From Rhizobium sp. (GTDB taxonomy: Bacteria; Pseudomonadota; Alphaproteobacteria; Rhizobiales; Rhizobiaceae), in the NCBI GenBank assembly GCA_003527225.1, contig DPXQ01000111.1, positions 1-17,260 on the forward strand: a DNA stretch of 17,260 nucleotides. The letters are read 5' to 3'. The position numbers were made by a program, and so were the translations under genes. Position 1 is the stretch's first letter; every line of letters begins with the position of its first letter. Below are positions 1 through 6,923 of the stretch, piece by piece. The notes beneath the pieces are model-generated. The model did not search any database. It saw nothing but the letters and a program-made list of their open reading frames with translations, and was not told the DNA's origin.

Positions 1-174
1 AATCACGTTCTCAGCATAATCGGTCGCGCCGGCGAAGATGCGGAAGTCCGGGCCGCGCTCGCTTTCGCCTTCCGAGGGGACGAACTTGGCCTTGACGTTG
101 AGGGTCAGGGTCTTGACCGCGCCGGTGAAGCCCGCGCCGTTTTCGTTCTTGGTGAAGGTGCCGATGGTCGCCAT
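1..174 (-). CDS. DUF736 family protein, N-terminal part (cut by window edge)
   Basis: The first 58 codons of a gene that runs off the left edge. The protein begins [20 protein letters not shown] and continues with a [12 protein letters not shown] stretch and a [18 protein letters not shown] stretch. This is the usual N-terminus of DUF736 proteins, short (about 100 aa) predicted beta-rich proteins of unknown function that are common on alphaproteobacterial conjugative plasmids and integrative elements. The ATG at 174 follows a purine-rich AGGAAAGGG ribosome binding site about 8 nt upstream, which fixes the start. The family assignment is from recognition of the sequence pattern; the function is unknown. 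Its presence with a large ParB protein argues that the left part of the window belongs to a mobile element. Confidence 0.85.
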   Translation of the reverse strand, partial: MATIGTFTKNENGAGFTGAVKTLTLNVKAKFVPSEGESERGPDFRIFAGATDYAENVI

Positions 175-1136
175 TGTCGTATTCCCTTTCCTGTCGGGCC
201 GCTCCATTGCGACCTCGATGGGGGTCGTGAGACCGGGGACGCTCGGCCCGCACCCGCTCGGGGTCCCCGTCGCGCTTGCGCGATGGGGTGGGCTCAGGGC
301 TGGAACGAAGTGGAAGGCGGCCGACGACGGCTTTTTTGCTTCGCGATGCAAAGCCGAAGGCGGCGGAAAAAGCTTGCGGCGGACGTTGCGGGAGACGAGC
401 GAGGCGAAGCCGGTCTTCGGTTAGACCCATGCCAATCGAGATCGCGGATGGACGCCCGTTTCAGGAAATCGAGGGAATGCGGCAATGGCAGCCGTCCCTG
501 CGCGTTGACGCTCGAGAACGGAAACGGCGTGAGTTTCGCTGGTCGACGCTCTGCCGCCTCACTTTCATCGTCATGGCAATCGCCCCGGTTCGGCATGATC
601 GACGCTTGGCCCTGTTTTTCGCTCCTCGTGGCATTGATCGCATTCAGCGCTGCCGAGCGACTGCCTGTGAGATGCTGCATGGTTTCCTTGGCTCGCCGCG
701 CCTATCCGGGTTCTTGGCGCTTCTCTGCTGCGTGCCTGTTATTAGCGGGCGGCGCTGCCCCATCTTACTGATCCCGCCGCAACGGCGACCGAGGCCAGCT
801 TTCGGAAGCCTTGCCAACACGGGCGCTCGCGAAATGACCGCCACCGTCTCCTGCGTTAGCGATTGAAGCCGAATGGCGGAAACGCGCCGCAGTTGTGGTT
901 CCGGCGCAGCCGAACGCGCGGCGCGCCGGGCAACGCGAAGATGCGTTTGCCGGCATATGAAGCCTTGAAATTCAAGATGCGGAACATCATCTTACGAATC
1001 GGGTTGGACACCTGTGACCTGTCGCCGGGTCAAACGTCCTGAACGGATAACGTTTCAACGCATCTCAACACCTGCATCCCAACCAACGGGCTGCTGCGTA
1101 ATCGGCGAACAGCATGGCCCGATATGGAGGTGCATC
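175..1136. other. Long intergenic region without a convincing gene
   Basis: About 960 nt. Open frames of up to about 190 codons exist on both strands, but several overlap each other, none has a good ribosome binding site, and their products are arginine- and proline-rich as expected of chance frames in GC-rich DNA. The region holds hairpins close to the DUF736 start: CGGGGAC (234-240) pairs with GTCCCCG (263-269), CGCGC-TT-GCGCG lies at 271-282, and a stem lies at 328-356. Near the next gene are small inverted repeats: CTTGAA-A-TTCAAG at 964-976 and AAACGT/ACGTTT at 1032-1055. The stretch 595-860 has Ala/Leu-rich frames that could be decayed coding sequence, but no frame is continuous enough to call. 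Confidence 0.5.
328..356. repeat. Imperfect stem-loop with T6 tract upstream of DUF736 gene
   Basis: CGGCTTT (328-334) can pair with AAAGCCG (350-356), extended inward by GC/GC (338-339 with 348-349) after a 3-nt bulge. A smaller alternative hairpin, GCCG-ACGA-CGGC at 320-331, is followed directly by six T (332-337), as in a weak intrinsic terminator on the plus strand. The position, about 150 nt upstream of the DUF736 start, would fit termination of something from the left or a leader structure. No gene that needs it on the plus strand is visible here. Confidence 0.3.
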
Positions 1137-1943
1137 GTGTTTACTCTCACGATTCCTGTTTCGACGGATGGCCTTAGTGCAATAAAGGCCGACCTCACGC
1201 GCAAACTGCCTGATGTAAAATCCTCGCATCGCTGCGAGGCTATCGCGCGAGGGCTGGGTTTCCGCACCTATGCGACGGCTCTAGCGGCCGTGCAGGCGGG
1301 CGTTACAAGCATGACCCAGGTTCGCGGCGACCTCTTTGTCGCATATCTCGCGGAACACGCCTTCACGATTTCACCGGCAGCTTTCTACCACGCTGCTGCA
1401 AAGCTCGCCCTTCGCGATGTCTGGGAACACACGCCGAAGCTGACGATGTGGGGCATTGGCTCCGGCGGTCCACGGCGGAAGGACGATGGGCGCTGGGAAG
1501 ATTTCCGGGAGATGAACGCTAGGTTCAAGGAAGCGCGCTCGGAACTGCTCGGTGACGGCGCCGTGAAGCCGTTCCTTGCTTCGCTAGCCTTCCTCGGTCG
1601 GGTTACGCCGACAAAGACCATTCGGAAGGGAACGGGAAGCTACTGGCTGAAGCACATCGCGGAAAACTTCGCATGCAGCTACCCAGAGGGCGAAAAGCTC
1701 GGCCCGACCTATGTGGCGAACGGCGTGTTGATTGCGGCTGCGCTACATGCTGGCTTCAAGATGAAGACCTATGTCGATAATCTTGGCTACGATGAGTTGA
1801 ACGTCAGCTTCAACATGTCGAAGCCTTGCGTTGAGGAACTCGACTATGAAGTGCGCCCAGACGGTGCACGGACGCAGGATCGACGGCACCGCGAGGCCAT
1901 GAAGCGGAACCGGCACTATCCCTTTGGGTCAGCGACATTCTGA
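1137..1943 (+). CDS. Unrecognised plasmid-type protein, 268 aa
   Basis: I do not recognise a named family. The open frame extends upstream to 1014, but the GTG at 1137 is preceded by a clear GGAGG at 1126-1130 with 6 nt spacing, so I start there. The N-terminus has a helical segment with SSHRCEAIARGLGFRTYATA, which resembles the short motif seen in several plasmid proteins where a helix is followed by a GF-x-[TS]-[YW] turn. A later stretch, GSYWLKHIAENFACSYPEG, then YVANGVLIAAALHAGF, resembles a block I associate with other plasmid-borne hypothetical proteins. No signal peptide, membrane segment or catalytic motif is visible; the C-terminus is basic. It is monocistronic and converges with the membrane protein gene at 2017. 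Coding status is well supported by the ribosome binding site and frame length; the function is unknown. Confidence 0.8.
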   Translation: MFTLTIPVSTDGLSAIKADLTRKLPDVKSSHRCEAIARGLGFRTYATALAAVQAGVTSMTQVRGDLFVAYLAEHAFTISPAAFYHAAAKLALRDVWEHTPKLTMWGIGSGGPRRKDDGRWEDFREMNARFKEARSELLGDGAVKPFLASLAFLGRVTPTKTIRKGTGSYWLKHIAENFACSYPEGEKLGPTYVANGVLIAAALHAGFKMKTYVDNLGYDELNVSFNMSKPCVEELDYEVRPDGARTQDRRHREAMKRNRHYPFGSATF

Positions 1944-1954
1944 TAGCCGCCAAT

Positions 1955-1989
1955 GTGGTCGCGCGGCGAACGAACGCTCGCGCAACCAC
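1955..1989. terminator. Candidate hairpin between convergent genes
   Basis: GTGGT (1955-1959) pairs with ACCAC (1985-1989), and after one C/A mismatch GCGCG (1961-1965) pairs with CGCGC just inside it, giving an interrupted stem of about 10 bp. It lies between the stop of the plus-strand gene (1943) and the stop of the minus-strand gene (2017), where a shared terminator is expected. There is no T tract on either side, so intrinsic termination is not certain. Confidence 0.35.
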
Positions 1990-2016
1990 GCCTTCTCTCC
2001 GCGATTGGCGGGGGAA

Positions 2017-2412
2017 TCAGGCACGGGCCAACGTGATCAATCGCAGCAGCGCCGAAGTTCCGACAAATGCCCCACCGATGATGCAGAAGATTTGCCGCCA
2101 GATTTCGGACAGCACGGCTTCCTTGGTGACGCCATGGACCAGCGCATAGCCCGCGACGGCGGCGGGCGCGGCGAAGATCAGCGCCACGATCAGGCGCAGG
2201 ATCGGTGAGCGCAGCGTGTCGAACAACAGCGCCAGCACGCCGAAGGCAGCGACGGCGGCGACAAAACCGACAAGGCCCGCGCCGATGAATCCCGCGCCGG
2301 TCTGATAGGCGAACTGCGCGGCGGTGACGCCGAGCATGAAAGGCAAGGCGTAGGTGGCGAGCGTATAGGCCAGGACGCAAAGCCCGGCGATCAGCACGAC
2401 GCTCATCAGCAT
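2017..2412 (-). CDS. Small four-helix membrane protein, 131 aa
   Basis: Four hydrophobic stretches at roughly residues 3-29, 39-64, 70-94 and 104-127 predict an integral inner-membrane protein with short polar loops. Charged residues are few (DTLRS after helix 2, TKEAVLSE before helix 4). No catalytic or transporter motif is visible and I do not recognise a family. The start could be the ATG at 2412 (MLMSVV) or the ATG at 2406; an AGGAGGAG sequence lies about 16 nt upstream of the first and 22 nt upstream of the second, further than usual, so the start is uncertain. It is the next gene downstream of parB on the same strand, but an intrinsic terminator and a second strong hairpin separate the two, so it probably has its own transcript or only receives readthrough. 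Confidence 0.75.
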   Translation of the reverse strand: MLMSVVLIAGLCVLAYTLATYALPFMLGVTAAQFAYQTGAGFIGAGLVGFVAAVAAFGVLALLFDTLRSPILRLIVALIFAAPAAVAGYALVHGVTKEAVLSEIWRQIFCIIGGAFVGTSALLRLITLARA

Positions 2413-2473
2413 GACGGCGACTATTGTTCTCCTCCTTCATGGTGGTTGCGACCGTGGCGACGGTCGAGGTGAT

Positions 2474-2497
2474 CGGGCCGCGCGACTGCGCGGCCCG
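2474..2497. repeat. Perfect 10-bp-arm inverted repeat between parB and membrane gene
   Basis: CGGGCCGCGC (2474-2483) and GCGCGGCCCG (2488-2497) are exact reverse complements around a 4-nt loop (GACT). On the plus strand it is followed after 3 nt by TTTTTT (2501-2506), the shape of an intrinsic terminator for plus-strand transcription. On the minus strand it sits in the leader of the membrane protein gene. A smaller hairpin (GACCGT-GGCG-ACGGTC, 2450-2465) lies next to it. Confidence 0.6.
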
Positions 2498-2511
2498 CGA
2501 TTTTTTCGAAC

Positions 2512-2546
2512 GGAAAGAAAGCCGGGGCCGCTTGCGCGCCCCCGGC
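2512..2546 (-). terminator. Intrinsic terminator after parB
   Basis: Read on the minus strand, the parB stop is followed 9 nt later by GCCGGGG, an 12-nt loop region and CCCCGGC (arms 2540-2546 and 2521-2527), then TTTCTTT (2514-2520). A strong GC stem followed by a T-rich tract in the right orientation and place is a standard rho-independent terminator. Together with the repeat at 2474-2497 the two hairpins could end transcription in both directions. Confidence 0.7.
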
Positions 2547-2555
2547 CTTCCTTGC

Positions 2556-4646
2556 TCATTCCGCTGCGATGGCGAAATGGGCATCGTGTGCTTCCTGCGT
2601 GGCGGTGGGCTCGACGGATGCAAGGGCGAACGTCTCGGCCTGCTGGTCGAGCCATGCGGGGCGCGCGGTGCGCAGCACGGGCGGAAGCCAGCCGGTTCCG
2701 GCCAGAAGCTGCTCGGCAGCTTCGGCCATCTCCACCTTCTTCTTGTCCGCAATCCGCTCCGCTGCCTCGTCGCCAAGGGCTTCGCGCACGGCGGCGGCGA
2801 TATGGGCCTTGGTCATGCGCCCGAAATAGCTCCGCACGGTCGGCGTCCAGTGCGCCGTCATGTCGAGCGTCACCGCCGTCGCCAGCTTGTCCGCCGTTTC
2901 ATGGGCGCCGCGTTTGCTGGTTTCCCACGGCAGTTTCACCGCATTGACGGTCAGCGAGGCGCAATGCGCGAGCAAGGCCATGAGGCTCGCATGGTCGAGA
3001 CCGGCGACAAAGCCCCAGAGGTCGGCCACATCGCGCGGCATGTCCGCCGCCCATCCGGTGTGGCGGTCGTCCAGCATCTTCGCCGCCGCCGTGTCCTCGA
3101 TGCCGTCCGCGTGGGCGGCGAGGTAATTGCTGGTGGGGCTGATTTCGAGGCAATGGGCCGTGCTGCCGTCCCGGTAGAAGGTCTGCGCCGCCAGCGTGTG
3201 AATAACGGCGATCAACGCCATATCCGGCTGCTCGCCAAGGGCGAGGCGCAGGCCGAGGGTGCGATGCGCGGTCAGGTCGCGAATGAGGGAATCGGGCAGC
3301 GGCTTGCCAGCATCCCCGGCCTCTTCTTCCGGCTCCGGTTCGGCTTCGGAGAGGTCATCGCCTTCGCCGTCACCGTCGAGGATTTCGCCATCGCCGTTGA
3401 CGCGCACGCCGTCGATGATGGTTTCGCCATCCTCTGCGGTTCCCGCCTCCGGCTCCGGTGCCTCGTCCTCGGCGCGAATGAAGCCGCGCTCGATCCGGGT
3501 TTCACCGTTATGGGCGACGACGATGAATGCGCCGCCGCGCGCGATCTCGTCGGGATCGTATACGTGGCGCTTGGCGTCGATCCGCTCGATCTCGGCTTCA
3601 AGCTCCGCCAGCCGCGCATCCACTTCCGGCGGGGGGTCGATATCGGCGTCCTCCCATTCCGCCGTCAGGCGCTCAAGCTCGTCCTGCGCGGCGTTGTAGG
3701 CGGCGGCGTCTTCCTCCGAAAGCTCCACGGGATGCGGATAGGCGCGGCGCATCCCATGCGCATGGGGGAAGTCCAGATGGGCGGCGGTCCACTTCCACCC
3801 CTCGGCGTCCCGAACCTCGGCGGCGATCCGTTCCAGCTTCTCGACGGCAAGCCGGTCCAGCAACGCGGGGTCCTCAAAGAACCCGCCGCGATCCTCGGTG
3901 AACAGGTCGCGGATGATGGTGCCGCCTGCCTCGGCATAGGCTTGCGCGCCGACGAAGACCGCGCAGCGATCCGTCGCCGCGACGTTCATCTTGTTCAGGT
4001 CGCGCCGGATGATGGAGGGGTCGCGGTTATAGGACAGGTTCTCATAGACGTGTTCCTGCCGCGCATGATCGTCGGTGATGGCGAAGGCCATCAACTGCTC
4101 CAAGGTCAGGTCGCCGTCGCGATAGACCTGCAACAGCTTGGGGCTGACAGCGCCGAGCCGCATCCGCTGCTTCACGACATGGGCGGTCACGCCGAACCGG
4201 GCGGCGATTTCCTCCGCGCCCCATCCCCGATCCTCCGAAAGCTCGCGGAAGCGCTCGAACTGGTCGGCAGGGTGGAGGTCTTCGCGCGTCACGTTCTCGT
4301 CGAGGCTGATTTCTGCCGCGTCGTTCGCCGTGTCGATGACGCAGCGGATGGGTTCGGTCTTTTTGATCTCCTTGCGCTTCACGCGCAGCATCTGCGCCTG
4401 CCTGCGGCCTTCCCCGATGCTGACGAGATAGAAGCCGGTCGGCTCGCCCTCGGCATTCGTTTCCGGCTCCACCACCAGATTTTGCAGGATGCCCTTGGCG
4501 GCGATGCTCGCCGCCTTCGCCTCGATAGACGCCTCGCTGTGCGGGGTCTTGCGGGCATTCTTCGGGTGCTTCTTGAGCTTGTTGAGCGGGATGAAAACGG
4601 TCGCGCCGTGTTCGACGGTCGGGGCGTTGGTTTCGGTCGTGGTCAT
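2556..4646 (-). CDS. parB: Large ParB/RepB/Spo0J-family protein, 696 aa
   Basis: Residues 16-125 form a ParB-type nuclease/CTPase domain: the start VFIPLNKLKKHPKNARK, the phosphate-binding motif IGEGRRQAQM (residues 77-86; canonical GERR-type), and the ENVTREDLHPADQ segment. Residues about 141-163 are a helix-turn-helix (GWGAEEIAARFGVTAHVVKQ). Residues 315-360 look like a charged coiled coil and 391-446 are a strongly acidic, probably disordered linker. A C-terminal helical domain follows. At 696 aa it is about twice the length of chromosomal ParB; such long versions are typical of alphaproteobacterial plasmids and integrative elements. The ATG at 4646 has AGGAGAAAG directly upstream; the open frame continues upstream to 4886 but through the palindrome, without a start signal. 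No parA is in the window, so a classic partition role is unproven; it could be a regulator or DNA-binding maintenance protein. Confidence 0.9.
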   Translation of the reverse strand: MTTTETNAPTVEHGATVFIPLNKLKKHPKNARKTPHSEASIEAKAASIAAKGILQNLVVEPETNAEGEPTGFYLVSIGEGRRQAQMLRVKRKEIKKTEPIRCVIDTANDAAEISLDENVTREDLHPADQFERFRELSEDRGWGAEEIAARFGVTAHVVKQRMRLGAVSPKLLQVYRDGDLTLEQLMAFAITDDHARQEHVYENLSYNRDPSIIRRDLNKMNVAATDRCAVFVGAQAYAEAGGTIIRDLFTEDRGGFFEDPALLDRLAVEKLERIAAEVRDAEGWKWTAAHLDFPHAHGMRRAYPHPVELSEEDAAAYNAAQDELERLTAEWEDADIDPPPEVDARLAELEAEIERIDAKRHVYDPDEIARGGAFIVVAHNGETRIERGFIRAEDEAPEPEAGTAEDGETIIDGVRVNGDGEILDGDGEGDDLSEAEPEPEEEAGDAGKPLPDSLIRDLTAHRTLGLRLALGEQPDMALIAVIHTLAAQTFYRDGSTAHCLEISPTSNYLAAHADGIEDTAAAKMLDDRHTGWAADMPRDVADLWGFVAGLDHASLMALLAHCASLTVNAVKLPWETSKRGAHETADKLATAVTLDMTAHWTPTVRSYFGRMTKAHIAAAVREALGDEAAERIADKKKVEMAEAAEQLLAGTGWLPPVLRTARPAWLDQQAETFALASVEPTATQEAHDAHFAIAAE

Positions 4647-4666
4647 GGTCTTTCTCCTATGGGCTT

Positions 4667-4696
4667 GGGTTGCAGCGCAGCGCTGCGCTGCAACCC
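4667..4696. repeat. Perfect 30-bp palindrome in the parB leader
   Basis: GGGTTGCAGCGCAGC (4667-4681) is followed with no spacer by its exact reverse complement GCTGCGCTGCAACCC (4682-4696). It ends about 6 nt from the parB ribosome binding site and 20 nt from the ATG. Possible roles are an operator for autoregulation, a ParB binding site (parS-like sites are palindromes, usually about 16 bp), or an RNA hairpin that controls access to the ribosome binding site. The symmetry is seen directly; the role is inferred. Confidence 0.75.
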
Positions 4697-4724
4697 TGCC
4701 CGTCGGCGAGACCGGGGGGTGCAA

Positions 4725-4863
4725 GGTGCAAGGGCGACCGGGACGGAGGGGGATCACCCAGCCTGCACAAGCGGATCGAAGCCAAGGGCGAGAGTGAGAA
4801 ACACGCATCCGCGCGGAAGGCTGGGGAGACCGTCCCGGTCGAGCGTCAGCGATCCCTTGCGCC
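4725..4863. repeat. Nested multi-stem inverted-repeat element upstream of parB
   Basis: Four pairs of arms are nested in order around one centre. GGTGCAAGGG (4725-4734) pairs with CCCTTGCGCC (4854-4863) with one T-G wobble. CGACCGGGACGG (4735-4746) pairs perfectly with CCGTCCCGGTCG (4830-4841). CCCAGCCT (4757-4764) pairs with AGGCTGGG (4818-4825). GCGGAT (4771-4776) pairs with ATCCGC (4807-4812), leaving a 30-nt apical loop. The set gives 36 base pairs with small internal loops, far more order than expected from GC-rich background. It may be a structured 5' leader or non-coding RNA, or a DNA site such as a transfer or replication origin or a centromere-like site. No open frame over it is convincing. 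Confidence 0.6.
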
Positions 4864-4869
4864 GCGCCA

Positions 4870-4884
4870 GGGGGCGGAGCCCCC
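4870..4884. repeat. Short GC hairpin GGGGGC-GGA-GCCCCC
   Basis: A perfect 6-bp stem with a 3-nt loop immediately outside the nested element at 4725-4863. It may be part of the same structured region or a boundary hairpin. No T tract follows, so it is not a standard terminator. Between it and the Gabija operon (4885-5024) I see no gene. Confidence 0.4.
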
Positions 4885-5024
4885 AAGCAATCGGCACGGC
4901 CAGAGCGGATCGGCGGCCGGGGGCGAAGACCGGATCAGAACGTGAGACGCTGGAAAACATGAAGCTCTGAGATTTTGATCGCAGTGCTCCTTTGGTCTCC
5001 GGTAGATTCCCGCTTCAGTTTAAC

Positions 5025-5051
5025 TATGATTATCAGCAACGCGAATGCGTT
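5025..5051 (+). promoter_or_regulatory. Tentative gajA promoter -10 and adjacent inverted repeat
   Basis: TATGAT at 5025-5030 is a good -10 box; no good -35 lies 16-18 nt upstream. Just downstream, AACGC-GAAT-GCGTT (5038-5051) is a perfect 5-bp-arm inverted repeat that would overlap the transcription start and could be an operator. Local DNA is also AT-richer than the parB side. If transcription starts near 5037, the upstream TTG at 4992 cannot be the gajA start, in agreement with the GTG chosen at 5070. Confidence 0.3.
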
Positions 5052-5069
5052 CTGGGGGGTGGCAGAGAA

Positions 5070-6923
5070 GTGCTGGTCAGGCGTCTAAATATCACAAATT
5101 ACCGTGGCATCTCGCAAGGCAGTGTTGATTTTGTCGGACACACACTGCTCGTCGGCGGCAACAACATCGGAAAATCAACCGTATGCGAGGCGCTCGATCT
5201 CGTGCTCGGACCAGAAAGACTATTTCGTCGGCCGGTCGTTGATGAGCATGATTTCCATTGCGGGAAGTACCTCGACGACAAGGGAGCACCGATTGAAATC
5301 CGTATCGAAGCAGTTCTGATCGAGCTTTCCGACGAAGCGAGGCGACGATTCGGCGGCCATCTACGGCGCTGGAACGACAAGGACGGAGTGTTCCTAGATG
5401 AAGGTGCGGATGCGCTGGATCAAGCCGATGGGGCTGATGCGATTTGGGCTTTGCCGCTGCTCTTCGTCGGGCGCTATGACCGGGAAGAGGATGACTTCAT
5501 CGGCAATACTTTCTTCGATCACCCTACCAAGGAAATCGATGCGCTTGACGAGGAAACCGAGATCCAACTGGGCCAGGGTCGCGCACTATTCACTCGCGTG
5601 CATAAGCGGCTTTGCGGGTTCGTGTTTCTGCGCACACTCAGGACCGGCTCTCGGGCGCTGAGCCTCCAACGCGGATCGTTGCTCGATTCTGTCCTGAAGC
5701 TCGGAGGAGCAGGCGCGGTGGAGATGTGGCAAGACACGTTGTCGCGTCTTCAAGGGCTTGATCCAGCCATCGGCGAAATCGCCCAATTAAAACATATCCG
5801 CGACGAAGTGCGTTCGCGGATGGGGCGTTTCGTCAATCTGGCACCAGGCGATGACTCAACGGGGTTCTTCGCGTCAGACCTGACACGCGAGCATTTGCGC
5901 GAGGTTGTGCGCCTGTTCATTGCCGCTCAGCCAGGTCAGCATCTGGTGCCGTTCGGGCGGCTGGGCACTGGCTCGATAAACCTGCTGGTCTTTGCACTGC
6001 TGACCTTCATCGCGGAGCTGAAGGACAAACAATCTGTCATCTTTGCGATGGAGGAGCCGGAAATTGCCCTGCCGCCGCATACGCAGCGCCGCGTGACTCG
6101 GTTCGTGCTGGCAGAGATGGGGCAGTCGATCGTCACCTCGCACTCGCCCTATGTGATCGAGCAATTCGACCCCGAGCAAATCGTCATACTCAATCGGGAT
6201 GAATACGGCTCCTTGAAAGGGCAACCAATCGACGCGACCGCGGTGAAGCCCAAAACTTTCCGAACGGAACGCCGCCAATTCGCCGAAGCGATCTTGAGTC
6301 GCGCGGTGCTGGTTGTGGAAGGATCGACCGAGGCGTCGCTGTTTCCGATTGCATCGTCGATCATGGAAACAAGCCTCGGCCCGGACACCTATACGCATTT
6401 CGACCTAGCTGGCGTTAGCATCTTCAATGCGGGCGGCGATGGGGCAGTACCCCGACATGGGCCGGTGTTCTCTGCCCTGGGGAAGCTGTCTTTCGGGTTT
6501 TACGATAAGCCGAATGCTGCGCTGGCCGCAGACGCCACGGAAAAGCTGAAAGGTTACACTCAGTTCTGGGAATCGCCGGAGAAGGGCATTGAAAACGTCC
6601 TGCTGAAACAGATGCCCGTCGCAGTGGTCCGTCGGTTTCTTGATGAGGTAAAGAGCCGTTCGGACTATCCGCCAGTCGGCGCCTATGATCCGGCGGCCGG
6701 AGACGCCGATGTTCTCGCGCTGGCTGGCAAGGTGCTGAAGGCACGCAAGGGCGACGCTTATGGCTACGCCGCCATGCTGATAGCACAATGCGAGGACGCC
6801 AACGAACTGCCGGCTACAGTCCGTGAGATTTTGGAGACGATCCACGAAGCGCTGAGCGCGGTTCCGGAAGATATTGCTGTACCGCCCCCGCCGCCAGATG
6901 ACTTCGCGGACCTGCTCGGATGA
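5070..6923 (+). CDS. gajA: Gabija-type GajA: OLD-family ATPase/TOPRIM endonuclease, 617 aa
   Basis: An ABC-type ATPase split around a helical arm is followed by a TOPRIM nuclease domain. Residues: Walker A GGNNIGKST (29-37), signature-like LGTGSINLL (298-306), Walker B VIFAMEEPE (323-331), H-loop SIVTSHSPY (353-361). The TOPRIM domain starts with LVVEGSTEASLF (E417, E421), then FGFYDKP (D479) and a late basic KARKGDAYG (558-566). OLD TOPRIM domains usually have D-x-D at the D479 position; here it reads DKP, so one metal ligand may be replaced. A class 2 OLD protein directly before a UvrD-like helicase defines Gabija anti-phage defence, in which GajA nicks DNA and is regulated by nucleotides. 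The frame opens at a TTG at 4992, but the GTG at 5070 starts right at the conserved MLVRRLNITNYRG strand and has a G-rich ribosome binding site 10 nt upstream. It is 617 aa; known GajA proteins are about 580. It overlaps gajB by ATGA. Confidence 0.85.
   Translation: MLVRRLNITNYRGISQGSVDFVGHTLLVGGNNIGKSTVCEALDLVLGPERLFRRPVVDEHDFHCGKYLDDKGAPIEIRIEAVLIELSDEARRRFGGHLRRWNDKDGVFLDEGADALDQADGADAIWALPLLFVGRYDREEDDFIGNTFFDHPTKEIDALDEETEIQLGQGRALFTRVHKRLCGFVFLRTLRTGSRALSLQRGSLLDSVLKLGGAGAVEMWQDTLSRLQGLDPAIGEIAQLKHIRDEVRSRMGRFVNLAPGDDSTGFFASDLTREHLREVVRLFIAAQPGQHLVPFGRLGTGSINLLVFALLTFIAELKDKQSVIFAMEEPEIALPPHTQRRVTRFVLAEMGQSIVTSHSPYVIEQFDPEQIVILNRDEYGSLKGQPIDATAVKPKTFRTERRQFAEAILSRAVLVVEGSTEASLFPIASSIMETSLGPDTYTHFDLAGVSIFNAGGDGAVPRHGPVFSALGKLSFGFYDKPNAALAADATEKLKGYTQFWESPEKGIENVLLKQMPVAVVRRFLDEVKSRSDYPPVGAYDPAAGDADVLALAGKVLKARKGDAYGYAAMLIAQCEDANELPATVREILETIHEALSAVPEDIAVPPPPPDDFADLLG

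Noticed and set aside
276..866. Overlapping open frames of 160-196 codons on the plus strand
   Set aside because: No ribosome binding site, two frames overlap each other, and the composition is Arg/Pro-rich, as expected for chance frames in GC-rich DNA.
2424..4970. 848-codon open frame opposite parB
   Set aside because: It is the antisense shadow of parB, a normal effect of GC-rich codon use; the parB strand has recognised domains and a ribosome binding site.
4992..5069. Extension of gajA to the TTG at 4992
   Set aside because: The extra 26 residues precede the conserved N-terminal strand, there is no ribosome binding site, and a -10-like box lies inside.
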